Below, piece after piece: positions 1-8,762 of a DNA stretch of 64,000 nucleotides. Below the pieces are notes generated by a model. That model had not been told where the DNA came from, made no database searches, and saw only the letters and a list, made by a program, of their open reading frames with translations. A program made the position numbers and the translations under genes. The stretch is from Sphaerobacter thermophilus DSM 20745. Its GTDB lineage: Bacteria > Chloroflexota > Chloroflexia > Thermomicrobiales > Thermomicrobiaceae. Within the stretch, counting starts at the first letter, position 1, and each line of letters begins with the position of its first letter. The DNA lies in NCBI RefSeq assembly GCF_000024985.1, contig NC_013524.1:186001-250000 (forward strand), read 5' to 3'.

Positions 1-262
1 TGTTCAGCCAGGATCCCGGGTGCGCATGGCTATCCGCCCCGAACGCATCGTGCTGGTGACCGAGACCCTCACTGATAACGTGCTTGACGGCACCGTGGAG
101 GAAGTGATCTACGTCGGTGAGTCGACAAGACTGCGTGTTCGCATCACCGGAGAGTGGTCTCTGTCAGTGAAGCAGCAGAACCGAGCAGATGCGGCAGTCT
201 GGAAGCGTGGTGATCGTGTCCGCGTGGGGTGGAAAGCGTCAGACGCAGTGCTGGTTTCGTAG
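1..262 (+). CDS. ABC transporter ATP-binding protein, C-terminal TOBE domain (5' partial)
   Basis: The frame is open from base 2 with no start inside the window, so this is the 3' end of a longer gene. The visible 86 or so residues contain a typical TOBE-type segment: an (I)RPERI entry, an N-x-L-x-G-x-V-x-x-V-x-Y-x-G stretch, and a closing G-x-x-V-x-V-x-W. This tail is characteristic of the PotA/MalK/UgpC ATPases that energise uptake of polyamines, sugars or related solutes, where it forms the regulatory beta-barrel after the nucleotide-binding domain. The Walker motifs lie outside the window, so the substrate cannot be told. A polyamine, iron or thiamine-type transporter is as likely as a sugar one. 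Confidence 0.8.
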   Translation, partial: VQPGSRVRMAIRPERIVLVTETLTDNVLDGTVEEVIYVGESTRLRVRITGEWSLSVKQQNRADAAVWKRGDRVRVGWKASDAVLVS

Positions 263-828
263 TCTGAGACTGCGCGCTCTCCTCAGTGATCAGTAGCTGG
301 CGAACCACATCCTACGGAGTTACTGTCCCCGAGCCATGATTGGCTGCGATTTCGCAGCAACCCGAACACGGGGATCATCCGTCCTGCACGTGAGGCCCGT
401 TGGGCCACGCTGTACTGTCGGGAGTCCGGTCTAACGGGTTCCCGAGCGGGCGATTTCATGCTTCACCTTGATGCCGAACCACCAGCGGGTGGCGCCTTGC
501 CCGGGATCGGTTGACAGGAGGCCGCATCGCATTGCGCTGCCCGGTCGGTTCTCAATAGCCGGTCTTCCACCATGCGGCCTACTGCTCGGCCCTCTACTTC
601 TTACTCCGACCGCAGTTCGACCCCGTTGCGTGCTGCCGCCAACTCCGCACGTCACTTACTCGTACCCATACCCGCGCCACGCCCGCTACCTCCCACCTGA
701 TCGTCACGCTCGCTCGAATTCCGCCTCGAATCGCTCCCGGTACATCCTACGCGAGGGTGAAGCAGGTGGCTAGGGCGGGAAAGAAGCGCGCGGATTGCGC
801 AGATCATGCGTATCGGTTGGTCCTGAAC
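263..828. other. Intergenic region without a recognisable gene
   Basis: About 570 bases between the ABC ATPase tail and the promoter of the next gene. Overlapping frames of 74 to 101 codons exist on both strands, but they lack a convincing ribosome-binding site, have Ser/Arg/Pro-rich shadow-like composition, and match no family I recognise. The minus-strand frame ending near 431 finishes in a Trp-Trp-Phe segment that could be a decayed gene end, which is only a guess. Confidence 0.4.
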
Positions 829-857
829 TTGCTATTGGCTCATGTCACGTGTAGGAT
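829..857 (+). promoter_or_regulatory. Predicted sigma-70-type promoter of the small CxxC protein gene
   Basis: TTGCTA at 829-834 and TAGGAT at 852-857 are separated by exactly 17 bases, about 50 bases upstream of the start codon at 907. Both hexamers are moderate matches to TTGACA and TATAAT. Confidence 0.45.
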
Positions 858-906
858 GGTTGCACGCTGACCTCCAATTCACTCTGGGAGTCATGGGGAG
901 GGTGCC

Positions 907-1137
907 ATGACGTCGGATCAACGCTCAGTCGTCGACCAGGTGCTGACCCATCTCTGCCACAAGGGATTGTATGGGGACGTGGTCGAGTGGTGCGAGATGC
1001 GGAACGATTGCGTCTACGTGGTCACTTGCCCCGAGTGCCGCACCTCCTTCACCCTGCTCGATGAGGAGTACGAGGCACTGATCGAGCGCATCGAGCAGGC
1101 GGGGCTGGCCTGCGGGGTGCGCCCCGTCAGTGCGTGA
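907..1137 (+). CDS. Small conserved-looking protein with a CPEC motif
   Basis: A 76-residue acidic protein preceded by a good GGGGAGG ribosome-binding site six bases before the ATG. It contains Cys16, Cys29, Cys35, a Cys41-Pro-Glu-Cys44 pair and Cys69. The CPEC pair followed by Arg-Thr-Ser-Phe resembles half of a zinc ribbon, so metal binding is plausible, but I do not recognise the family. The gene stands alone behind a predicted promoter and converges on the next gene, whose last 11 bases overlap its 3' end on the other strand. Function unknown. Confidence 0.65.
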   Translation: MTSDQRSVVDQVLTHLCHKGLYGDVVEWCEMRNDCVYVVTCPECRTSFTLLDEEYEALIERIEQAGLACGVRPVSA

Positions 1138-1825
1138 CGGGGCCGGATTCCTCCATCCCCCTACCATGAGGCGCCGACGGCGTGGGTGAGGCCGCGCCGG
1201 AATCACCCTGGTCCAGTTCAGCGAGGATCTGGGCCACCAGGTGCTCGGCTGCGGGGAGCAGCGTCGCCGCCGCGCTGTCGTCGAAGCCTTCCGGGTCTGG
1301 GAGCGCGTCGAGCCTCCGCAACCGGTCGGACGGCACGGCGTTGTGCACTGCCGATGGCCCGGTGAAGATGCCGCTGAAGTTGCTCGGTTCCAGCACAGCA
1401 ATGTCCTGCGCAGTCTCCTGTCCGCTCCATCCGGTGTGGAGCAGATAGGTGCGCAGGTGCCGGCGCGTGAGGCGGCCGACCCAGGTGGCGAGTTGCTCGG
1501 GGGCGCCGGGTTGGACCAGCGCGACATCGGCGGTGGCCAGCGTGCGCGTGAGCCACTCCACCAGATCGGCTCCGGCACGCCGCTCGATCGTGCGGTAGAT
1601 GATATCGGGGTAGGCAGTGCGGAAGGCATCCAGCCCGCGCGCTCCCTCGTGACGGAGGAGTCGCTGCAGGGCCGGGTTTCCCCGCTCCTCGTAGAAGGTC
1701 ACCTCGTGTCCGTCCCGGACGAGCACACGCCCGAGGGCGCGCAGCAGGTAGGCGTCCGGGTTGCCGTCGGCGGAGATGACCGACGCCGCGAAGATGGCCC
1801 AGCGGGTACGACGCCGCTCCATCAC
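1127..1825 (-). CDS. Glycosyltransferase-like protein (CgeB-type N-terminal fold)
   Basis: 232 residues. The N-terminal part reads as a Rossmann-type unit: a hydrophobic strand (WAIFAASVIS), then D-G-N-P-D-A-Y-L-L-R-A-L and D-G-H-E-V-T-F-Y-E-E-R. This arrangement is seen in CgeB-like and GT-B glycosyltransferases, where the first domain binds the acceptor. The length covers only about one GT-B domain plus linker, so it may be a single-domain relative or not catalytic. It overlaps the upstream BON-domain gene by four bases (ATGA), which implies co-transcription and translational coupling. Donor and acceptor are unknown. Confidence 0.5.
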   Translation of the reverse strand: MMERRRTRWAIFAASVISADGNPDAYLLRALGRVLVRDGHEVTFYEERGNPALQRLLRHEGARGLDAFRTAYPDIIYRTIERRAGADLVEWLTRTLATADVALVQPGAPEQLATWVGRLTRRHLRTYLLHTGWSGQETAQDIAVLEPSNFSGIFTGPSAVHNAVPSDRLRRLDALPDPEGFDDSAAATLLPAAEHLVAQILAELDQGDSGAASPTPSAPHGRGMEESGPVTH

Positions 1826-2499
1826 CGTCCTTCCTCGATACGGCGCGCTTCGGCCGCGCGCACATCGCTCGGATCGACCTCAGGGCGGTTGATCACGTTG
1901 ACGACGTCCCGCACCCCTTCAACCTGCCGCACCCGCGATTCGATCTCCTGCACCATGCGCGGGTCATCGACGGTGCCGCGCAGATAGACGACCCCGTCGA
2001 CCGTGTTGACGTTGATGTTGCCCTTGGGGATGTCGGGGTCGCGGAAGACGATGCTCATCACCCGGTCGGTGACGAACTGGTCGTCGTCGGGCATCTCCGA
2101 CGGTTCCCGGCGGACCGTCGACATCACGCGGTGGCGCGCACCGGCGGCGACGCCCGAGAGGTAGTCGACCCGCCGGGGGATCGTCTCGCTGATGAGTTCA
2201 TCCGCGCGGTGGCCGAGATGCACGACCTTGTCGCGCGCCAGGGCACGCCGGCGCCGGCCGGCGCGTGGGTCGAGGACGAAGGTTGCCACCGCTCCGCCGA
2301 TGAGCCCGATGACGAGGCCGCGGCGGAAGGCCGCGCGCTCCCGCGCACGCCGCGCCTGGTCCACCCACATCAGGGCCATGTGTTGGAAATCCGGAAGGTC
2401 CCGCATCGCCTGGATGCTGCGCATGGTGCGCATCGCGCGCCGCGCCTCCCGGCGACGCCTGCGCATGCCTCGGGAGTCTGCCATCTTGAGCATCGGCAT
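1822..2499 (-). CDS. BON-domain membrane protein
   Basis: 225 residues. The first 60 residues are very Arg-rich. One membrane-spanning segment follows (around residues 61-77, GLVIGLIGGAVATFVL). The C-terminal third (about residues 140-205) is a BON domain, with the typical N-I-x-V-x-T-V-D-G-V-V-Y-L-R-G-T-V and V-x-G-V-x-x-V-V-N sequence. BON domains bind phospholipid or other ligands and occur in envelope stress proteins. GGAGGTGAGCG precedes the ATG. It is the first gene of a two-gene unit with the glycosyltransferase-like gene. The exact role is unknown, and envelope maintenance is inferred from the domain. Confidence 0.75.
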   Translation of the reverse strand: MPMLKMADSRGMRRRRREARRAMRTMRSIQAMRDLPDFQHMALMWVDQARRARERAAFRRGLVIGLIGGAVATFVLDPRAGRRRRALARDKVVHLGHRADELISETIPRRVDYLSGVAAGARHRVMSTVRREPSEMPDDDQFVTDRVMSIVFRDPDIPKGNINVNTVDGVVYLRGTVDDPRMVQEIESRVRQVEGVRDVVNVINRPEVDPSDVRAAEARRIEEGR

Positions 2500-2855
2500 C
2501 GCTCACCTCCGGTTTGTGATGGTGCCCGGGCGGAACGCGGCAGTCACCGCGGACGCCGACCCGTGCGAGTACAGCAGCGTAGCGCAGCCGCAATCAGTAT
2601 GCCAGTTTCGGGCTAGTACGCATCCGGCATCAATACTGCATCTCCGCGCCGGACGCTGCCGGCTCCTGCCGGGTTCTTGCCGTCCGACCACCACGCACCG
2701 AGATGGAGAGCATGATGAAGCATGCGCAGGTCGCCCCGCTCGTCGAGAGGGTGCCTCCCGTCTCTTACGGCGACACCGGAGGCGACGTGTCCGCCCCCCT
2801 CGCTAATCGACCTCGCGGCGGGGGCAAACCGCGCCGGGCGTGGGGAACGGTTTCG
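2500..2855. other. Intergenic region upstream of the BON-domain gene
   Basis: This stretch separates the end of the debranching-enzyme gene from the start of the BON-protein gene, both on the minus strand. It should hold the BON operon promoter. I see no gene, repeat or clear terminator in it. Confidence 0.4.
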
Positions 2856-5066
2856 CTAGCTCGCCACGACCTGATCGTTGACCACGACCGCGATCTCGTG
2901 CCCCGCGTCGACCGTGACCTCCACGTCGCGGCCGCGCCCGCGGATGGTCAGGTCGACGGTACGGCCGGCGAACTGCATCCCGCGGATGCGCACCGTATCG
3001 AGCCAGTCCGGCAGGTAGGGCCGCAGGGTGAGCTGCCCGGTGGCGGCGTCGGGCTCCAGCCCCAGCACCACCTGGAGCAGGTACGGGAGAGTCCCGGCCG
3101 CCCATGCCTGCGGGCTGCAGCTCACGGGATAGGCGATCGGGAAGGTGTAGCGCTCGGACTCCCGGCTGAAGCCGCAGAACAGCTCCGGCAGACGGCCGTA
3201 GGGGAAGTGAGTCGCAGCGTCGACGAGATCGGTGAAGACCGCCGCGGCGGCCTCGTCGAAGCCGTAGCGTCGCAGCCCGGCGGCGATGAGCGCGTTGTCG
3301 TGCGGCCAGACGCTCCCGTTGTGATAGCTCATCGGGTTGTAGTGCGGCATCTGCGACGATAGGGTGCGGATCCCCCAGCCGGAGTACATGTCGGCGGCCC
3401 GCAGCCGCTCGGCTACGATCGCGGCGCGCTCGGGCGACACGATATCGCCGAACAGGCAGTGCCCGGGGTTGGAGCTGATGGCGGTGACGAGCCGGCCGGT
3501 GCCGTCGATGGCCTGGCCGTAGAACTGATCTTCCTCGCTCCAGAACTGCTCCTCAAAGCGCCGGCGCAGCGCCTCAGCCTCACGCCGGAGCTCTTCGGCG
3601 CGGCCGGGGTCTCCCCAGCGGTCGTGGGCATCGGCCAGTGCCTGCTTTGCCCGGTAGACATACCCCTGAACCTCCACCAGGGCGATCGGCGTTGCTACCG
3701 GCGAGCCGTCTGGGCATTGGAGCGAATCGTCGCTGTCCTTCCAGCCCTGGTTCACCAGGCCACCTCGGGAGGGCTGGCCGTAGTCGACGAAGCCGTCGCC
3801 ATTGCTGTCGCCGTAGCGGTTGATCCAGGCGATCGCCCGCTCGGCCGGCTCGCGGAACTCGTCGAAGAGGTCGCGGCTCCCGCTCCAGCGCAGCACCTCG
3901 CCGAACAGGAGCACGAACAGCGGCGTGGCGTCCACCGTGCCGTAGTAGGGCACGTGTGGCACCTCGCCGAGGCGGGCCATTTCCCCGAACCGTTGCTCGT
4001 GCAGGATCTTACCCGGCTCCTCTCCGGTCCAGGGATTGACCTGCGTGCCTTGCTGGCGCGCCAGATAGCGGAGCGTCTCCACGGCCATCGCTGGCGAGAA
4101 CATGAGCATCTGGAGGGCCGTGATGAGACTGTCCCGGCCAAAGGGGGCGACAAACCACGGGATGCCGGCGGCGACGAGCCGACCGCCCGGGAATGGGGTG
4201 ATCAGCGTCCGCAGGTCCCGGAGGCTGCGGTCGAGAAGACTGTTGAAGATCTCGTTGTTGGTTTCGACGACCGGGAACGGCTCGCTCGCGACCGGCAGCG
4301 GGCCGTTGGTCGTCGTGATTGTGTGGACCTGCCCGTCGCTCGACTCCGCGGTCCAGCGCGGCGTCAGCGTCAGGGTCAGCTCGGCGTCCGACTGCGCCTC
4401 CAGCTCGAAGCGGAAGAGGAGCGAGGCCCTGGGCGCCTGGCCGGCCGGTTCCGACCGGACGACCCGGTCGTTGCCGGGGAGCATCGCCCGAAGTTCCTCC
4501 AGCTCCGCCGTGTAGCCCGCGCCTGCTACGATCAACGTCTCGTCCGGCGTCCGGCTGAAGCGCATGACCGTCTCGAGCAGGTGACCGTCGGGCGCTCGAT
4601 AGCCGAGGACCACCTCGTTCTCCTCCCGGCGCGGCAGAAGCACTCGTCCCCGCTGCATCCTGCGGAAGCCGCGCACGTCGAAGATGTCGCGGAAGTCGGA
4701 GCTGACGATGAACGTGAGTGAGAGGCTGACGGGAAAGGGGTTGTAGTTGTGGATCTGGATCTGCTCCGTCATCCCCTGGTCGATCACGCGGTAGCGCTGG
4801 ATGCCGATGGTGTTCGGCAGCACGGTCTGTCCCGCGGCGCTCTCGAGGAGCGGGTTGCCGAACTGGAACATCCCGACGGTATTCTGCGTCCCTGACGAGT
4901 CGAGTAGGTCCGGCAGCTCGTCGTTGAGCAGGAGCTGGTAGTCGCTGAGGAATCGGGTATCGCGGTAGTAGAGACCGGCGCCAGCGACGGTGCGTCCGAT
5001 ATCGCCTCGCTCATCGCTGACGACGAAGATCTCGCCCTGCTTGAGTACCATCGTTCCCGTGCGCAT
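2856..5066 (-). CDS. Amylo-alpha-1,6-glucosidase / glycogen-debranching-type enzyme
   Basis: 736 residues. The N-terminal beta-rich domain (about 1-215) is of the GDE_N_bis type: it opens with a lysine-rich strand, then L-Y-Y-R-D-T-R-F-L-S and long beta strands. The C-terminal (alpha/alpha)6 barrel (about 260-720) carries A-P-F-G-R-D-S-L-I-T near residue 310 and N-Q-G-W-K-D-S-D-D-S near 442, both typical of amylo-1,6-glucosidase and MGH-type glucosidases. The family trims alpha-1,6-linked glucose from branched glucans or related oligosaccharides in the cytoplasm. No signal peptide is seen. The first 100 bases upstream show no clear operon partner. A role on another alpha-glucoside, such as glucosylglycerate, cannot be excluded. 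Confidence 0.85.
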   Translation of the reverse strand: MRTGTMVLKQGEIFVVSDERGDIGRTVAGAGLYYRDTRFLSDYQLLLNDELPDLLDSSGTQNTVGMFQFGNPLLESAAGQTVLPNTIGIQRYRVIDQGMTEQIQIHNYNPFPVSLSLTFIVSSDFRDIFDVRGFRRMQRGRVLLPRREENEVVLGYRAPDGHLLETVMRFSRTPDETLIVAGAGYTAELEELRAMLPGNDRVVRSEPAGQAPRASLLFRFELEAQSDAELTLTLTPRWTAESSDGQVHTITTTNGPLPVASEPFPVVETNNEIFNSLLDRSLRDLRTLITPFPGGRLVAAGIPWFVAPFGRDSLITALQMLMFSPAMAVETLRYLARQQGTQVNPWTGEEPGKILHEQRFGEMARLGEVPHVPYYGTVDATPLFVLLFGEVLRWSGSRDLFDEFREPAERAIAWINRYGDSNGDGFVDYGQPSRGGLVNQGWKDSDDSLQCPDGSPVATPIALVEVQGYVYRAKQALADAHDRWGDPGRAEELRREAEALRRRFEEQFWSEEDQFYGQAIDGTGRLVTAISSNPGHCLFGDIVSPERAAIVAERLRAADMYSGWGIRTLSSQMPHYNPMSYHNGSVWPHDNALIAAGLRRYGFDEAAAAVFTDLVDAATHFPYGRLPELFCGFSRESERYTFPIAYPVSCSPQAWAAGTLPYLLQVVLGLEPDAATGQLTLRPYLPDWLDTVRIRGMQFAGRTVDLTIRGRGRDVEVTVDAGHEIAVVVNDQVVAS

Positions 5067-5260
5067 GAGGCCCCGCGTTTCCGTGACGATCTGCTTCGGC
5101 CGATCCGGGTGCGGTAGCCGCCGCGGTGTGCGTGGCGGCGGGTCATCCCGGTTAATCGTTCAAGGGTACGGGACACTCCGGCTCCATTCAACCGTGGTGG
5201 ACGCATGTCCGTAGACTAGCGTTACGCATGAACGCCGGAAATGGACGTAGCGGGGTCGGG

Positions 5261-6592
5261 TCACAGGAGTTCGCCGTACTCGGACCACTCCCAAGGATCG
5301 ACGCGCCGCTCCCACTCTTCCGTGCCGTAGCTGGGGCAGGCGAGTCGCGTCCGCGCGATCTCGAACCGCGCCACGCCGAGATAGGTGCGGATGAACGGCT
5401 CGCCCAGGAGCGCGTGCAGTGGCGTGTCGGCCTCCAATGCGGCGAGTGCCTCGTCCAGCGACCGGGGTAAGCGTGGAGCGCCGTTCCGTGCCGTTGGGTC
5501 GCCGTGCAACGGCGCGGGTGGGAGCATACGCTGGCGCAGCCCATCAAGCCCGGCGGCCAGGCAGGCGGCGAGCGCGATGTACGGGTTGGCGCTGGCCGCC
5601 GCGATGCGGTTCTCCACGTGTGCCGCGTCAGCCCCGGGGCGGGGGGTAACGCGCACGGCCGCGGCGCGGCTCTCGCAGCTCCAGGTGGCGTGCTGCGGCA
5701 CGCAACCGGCCGCGTGGTAGCGCTTGTAGTCGTTCGGGATCGGCAAGAGGAAGGCGGACAGCGCCGCCGCGTGGTAGAGCAGCCCGGCGACGAAGTGCTT
5801 GGCGATCGGCGAGATGCCCAGCGGATCCTCGTCGTCGGCGAATCGATTCTCGCCGGTTACGGCGTCGAGCAGCCGGTGCTGCATGATGCAGGCCGAGGCA
5901 ACGTCACCGCAGGGCGGCCGGGTCATGAACGTGGCGGTCAGCTCGTCCTGGCTGGCGACCTCCTTTACCGCCGTGCGGAAGGTAAAGGCCTGGTCGGCAG
6001 CGGCGACCCCGCGCGCTGTGGCGAGCTCGGCATGGACCTGACCCGGCGCCCCGGCCGTGTTGATGCTCTCCAGCTCGACCCCGAGCGAGGGGAGCGCCGA
6101 CAGCAGGGTGTCGCGCCACGCAGGCCGCGCGGCGTTGCGCACGCTCGCGCCGGGGCGTCCACCCGGGAACGCGGGCGTGCCCGTTTCCCGCTCGATGACG
6201 TAGAAGTCGAATGCGAAGGTCGTCGCGGGGAGGAGTCCCTCGTCGAGATACTGCTCGACGACCTGCTGCAGCACCCAGCGGCCGTCGTGGGGGGCGGGCT
6301 CCTGGTTCAGGTCGTACAGCTCGCAAATCACACGTGCCTCTCCCGGCGCATAGGGGAGAAGGGCGAGCGTGTCAAAGTCCGGCATCAGGATGAAGTCGGG
6401 CGCCGGGGCGGCATTGTTGCTGGCCCGACCGTCCGTGCCCCCGTAGAAGCGCAGCCCGCGGGTGCCGACACGTTCCAGGCGGGACAGCGGGACGACCTTC
6501 GAGCGCGCGACACCGAGGGTGTCGGCGAACTCAAAGCGCAGCCAGTGCACGCCCGCGGCCGCCAGGAGACGCGTGACGGTCTCGACTCTCAC
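5261..6592 (-). CDS. Glutamine synthetase family protein lacking several metal-ligand residues
   Basis: 443 residues from a GTG start chosen because AGGAG lies seven bases upstream. The longest frame begins at 6688 but adds 32 unlikely residues. The fold is recognisable: an N-terminal W-L-R-F-E-F-A-D-T-L-G beta-grasp segment, F-V-A-G-L-L-Y-H-A near 267, N-D-Y-K-R-Y at 287-292, and V-E-N-R-I then N-P-Y-I-A-L-A-A-C-L-A-A-G-L-D-G near 326-351. However, the usual E-x-E strand reads A-F-D-F at 127-130. The G-Q-x-E motif reads G-Q-V-H-A-E at 184-189. The G-S-G-M-H-x-H motif reads A-S-A-C-I-M-Q at 232-238. The adenylylation loop was not seen. It may be a gamma-glutamyl ligase of changed specificity or a non-catalytic homologue. 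Confidence 0.8.
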   Translation of the reverse strand: MRVETVTRLLAAAGVHWLRFEFADTLGVARSKVVPLSRLERVGTRGLRFYGGTDGRASNNAAPAPDFILMPDFDTLALLPYAPGEARVICELYDLNQEPAPHDGRWVLQQVVEQYLDEGLLPATTFAFDFYVIERETGTPAFPGGRPGASVRNAARPAWRDTLLSALPSLGVELESINTAGAPGQVHAELATARGVAAADQAFTFRTAVKEVASQDELTATFMTRPPCGDVASACIMQHRLLDAVTGENRFADDEDPLGISPIAKHFVAGLLYHAAALSAFLLPIPNDYKRYHAAGCVPQHATWSCESRAAAVRVTPRPGADAAHVENRIAAASANPYIALAACLAAGLDGLRQRMLPPAPLHGDPTARNGAPRLPRSLDEALAALEADTPLHALLGEPFIRTYLGVARFEIARTRLACPSYGTEEWERRVDPWEWSEYGELL

Positions 6593-6757
6593 CGGTCCGG
6601 CTCCTATCCTGCCCAGTGCCGAGGGGGCACGATGCACTATGCCGGCTTCGCAGGTGCCGGCGCGTTGTCCCATGTGCATGTACCACAAGTCTATGCGATC
6701 TCGCTACCGCCGCACATGGGTCGCATCGCGCCGGTAGCATGCCGCGGCGCGGGGCTC

Positions 6758-7549
6758 CTACCGCGAGCGAGATGGGGGGCTGGTGAGGGTGGAGCGCCCT
6801 GGTGCCAGCAAGGGGCTCGCTCCGGAGAGCCGCATCTGCCAGACGCGGACCAGCGCCTCGGCCACGATCTGCATCGACATCTTGGACTGGCCGGCGCGCC
6901 GCTCCTCGAAGCGGATCGGCACCTCGATGATGCGGAACCCCGCCAGGTGCGCGCGGTAGGTCAGTTCGATCTGGAAGGCATAGCCGCTGGACTGGATGCT
7001 GTCCAGGTCGAGCGATTCGAGCACCCGGCGCCGGAAGCACTTGAACCCGCCGGTCAGGTCGCGGTAGGGGAGCCCGAGGATCAGCCGAGCGTAGGTGGAC
7101 CCGCCGCGGCTGATGAAGCGCCGCAGCGGCGACCAGTTGACCGTACCCCCACCCGGCACGTAGCGGGAGCCGAGCACGAGGTCGGCGTGGCGCGAGGCTT
7201 CGACGAGGCGCGGCAGTGTCTCGGGGTCGTGCGAGAAGTCGGCATCCATCTCGCAGATGAGATCGTAGTCGCGATCCAATGCCCAGCGGAACCCGGTCAG
7301 GTACGCGGTACCGAGGCCCAGCTTGGTGGGACGAGAGATCAGATGGAGGCGCCCGGGGTAGTCCGAGGCCAACTCCCGCACCAGATCGGCCGTTCCGTCA
7401 GGCGAATTGTCGTCGACGACCAGGATGTGAAAGCGGGGGTCGGCCAGGATGCGGGGGATGAGCGCTGCAAGGTTGGCGCGCTCGTTGTAAGTCGGCAGGA
7501 TGACAACCGGGCACGGCGTTGTCCTGCCGTGCGATCGCTGACTAGTCAA
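6758..7549 (-). CDS. GT2 polyprenol-phosphate sugar (mannose) synthase
   Basis: 263 residues from a TTG start with GGAGA eight bases upstream. The open frame reaches back to 7657 but the extra 36 residues look non-coding. It is a GT-A fold: V-I-L-P-T-Y-N-E-R at the N terminus, V-V-D-D-N-S-P-D-G-T, a catalytic D-A-D-F-S-H-D-P metal site, G-S-R-Y-V-P-G-G, and D-L-T-G-G-F-K-C-F near the C terminus. This pattern is that of dolichyl/polyprenyl-phosphate mannose synthases, which move a sugar from a nucleotide donor to a polyprenol carrier at the inner membrane face. No C-terminal membrane helices are present, so it is the soluble, peripheral type. The sugar is inferred from the family. Confidence 0.85.
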   Translation of the reverse strand: MTSQRSHGRTTPCPVVILPTYNERANLAALIPRILADPRFHILVVDDNSPDGTADLVRELASDYPGRLHLISRPTKLGLGTAYLTGFRWALDRDYDLICEMDADFSHDPETLPRLVEASRHADLVLGSRYVPGGGTVNWSPLRRFISRGGSTYARLILGLPYRDLTGGFKCFRRRVLESLDLDSIQSSGYAFQIELTYRAHLAGFRIIEVPIRFEERRAGQSKMSMQIVAEALVRVWQMRLSGASPLLAPGRSTLTSPPSRSR

Positions 7550-8076
7550 GTGACCCGTCTCCTTTTCGCTCGACAGCCTAGCGCTCGCCCCCCAATGTTT
7601 GGCTGCTGTCCGGCCGGGACCGGCGCGACGGGAGCAACCGCAATTGCGCTGCCACACCTCGCCTATCGACGAGGATCGTCGTGTCTCGACGCAGGGCTTG
7701 CCTTCAGGCAGGGACGTGGTTTGGGTGCCGCCTCATTTCGGAAGTGGATGACGCAGGGAGAGCGTCGGGACAGCGACGATGAGGCAGGTGAGCGGCGAGC
7801 AAGAGCCCTTCACGCCCGGGGCGAGCCTCACGAGGAAGATGCCAGGGAGAGTTGAGGTGCTCACCCCGGCTCGGGGCGCCGATACATAGGCTGAACGCCG
7901 CGGCGATGTTGCCAAGCAAGCCGGAACTGCCGCACGTGCGGACCATCTGGGCGACGACACCTCCCGGCATGGTCGCTCCGTGATCGACGCGTCGCGCCCC
8001 GCCTCGCTGTCGGCGAGGGGGGCCGTGCGGATGCAGAGTATACCCAAAACATCGCATGTGATGACGGTGGGATGCG
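7550..8076. other. Intergenic region between divergent genes
   Basis: About 530 bases between the minus-strand glycosyltransferase and the plus-strand ridA promoter. Overlapping minus-strand frames of 60 to 159 codons lack ribosome-binding sites and recognisable domains. I see no RNA gene. The region presumably contains the glycosyltransferase promoter. Confidence 0.35.
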
Positions 8077-8106
8077 TTGACACCGGGGGAATGGGTCGCC
8101 TACGAT
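8077..8106 (+). promoter_or_regulatory. Strong predicted sigma-70 promoter of ridA
   Basis: A perfect TTGACA at 8077-8082 and TACGAT at 8101-8106 are separated by 18 bases, 50 bases before the ridA start. This is one of the best promoter matches in the window. Confidence 0.7.
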
Positions 8107-8156
8107 GCCGCCGGTAACACCATGGGCGCAGCCAACGTACGGGAAAGGGAGAGGGC

Positions 8157-8615
8157 ATGAAGGTCGAGGAGCGCCTCAAGGAGTTGGGCATCGAGCTGCC
8201 GGCCGTCGGCAAGCCGATGGGGACTTACGTCCACGCCGTCCAGACGGGCAACCTGCTCTTCCTGGCCGGCAAGGGCCCCTTCAACCCGGACGGGTCGACG
8301 CCGACCGGGAAAGTCGGCCGGGATGTGACCACTGAAGAGGCTTACCAGCACGCCCGCTCGGTTGGGCTGATGCTGATCGCGGTCATGAAGGATGTCCTCG
8401 GTGACCTGGACCGCGTCAAGCAGGTGGTCAAGGTCCTGGGTATGGTCAACGCCGTCCCCGAGTTCGGCGAGCAGCCCCAGGTGATCAATGGCTGCTCCGA
8501 CCTCTTCGTCGAGGTCTTCGGCGACGCCGGGCGCCACGCCCGCTCGGCCGTCGGCATGGGCTCGCTGCCCAACGGCATCACGGTCGAGATCGAGGCGATC
8601 GTCGAGGTCGCGTAA
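8157..8615 (+). CDS. ridA: RidA/YjgF-family protein
   Basis: 152 residues, slightly longer than the usual 125-130, and typical of the YjgF-like subgroup. Visible family features are N-L-L-F-L-A-G-K-G-P, a G-K-V-G-R-D-V-T-x-E-E-A-Y-x-H-A-R segment and A-R-S-A-V-G-M-G-S-L-P-N-G-I near the C terminus, which supplies the Arg of the trimer-interface pocket. The family hydrolyses reactive enamine/imine intermediates made by PLP enzymes to the keto acid, or acts on related small molecules. A GGGAAAGGGAGAGG run precedes the ATG. The gene is monocistronic: a strong promoter lies upstream and a terminator 14 bases downstream. Confidence 0.9.
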   Translation: MKVEERLKELGIELPAVGKPMGTYVHAVQTGNLLFLAGKGPFNPDGSTPTGKVGRDVTTEEAYQHARSVGLMLIAVMKDVLGDLDRVKQVVKVLGMVNAVPEFGEQPQVINGCSDLFVEVFGDAGRHARSAVGMGSLPNGITVEIEAIVEVA

Positions 8616-8628
8616 GGACCCAAAGCGA

Positions 8629-8656
8629 GGCGCCCCCGACCGGGGGCGCCTTCTTT
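8629..8656 (+). terminator. Rho-independent terminator of ridA
   Basis: A nine-base-pair GC stem (GGCGCCCCC at 8629-8637 with GGGGGCGCC at 8642-8650) closes a GACC loop and is followed by TTCTTT. Confidence 0.85.
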
Positions 8657-8762
8657 ACCAACACTGTCCCTGTTTCCGTTGGCGGAGTGGACGCCGCCGC
8701 GGCTCTCGCCGCGAAACCTCCCACCGAGATAGGAACCCGGCAGTTGCTCTCCGTGTGCGCCG

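Noticed and set aside
468-773. 101-codon plus-strand frame in the first intergenic region
   Set aside because: It has no ribosome-binding site at a usable distance and a composition like non-coding DNA.
3459-4721. Long plus-strand frames across the debranching-enzyme gene
   Set aside because: They are antisense shadows in a GC-rich gene, with no ribosome-binding site or recognisable domain.
5504-7855. 783-codon plus-strand open frame
   Set aside because: It runs antisense to two well-supported genes (GS-like and GT2) and has no family features.
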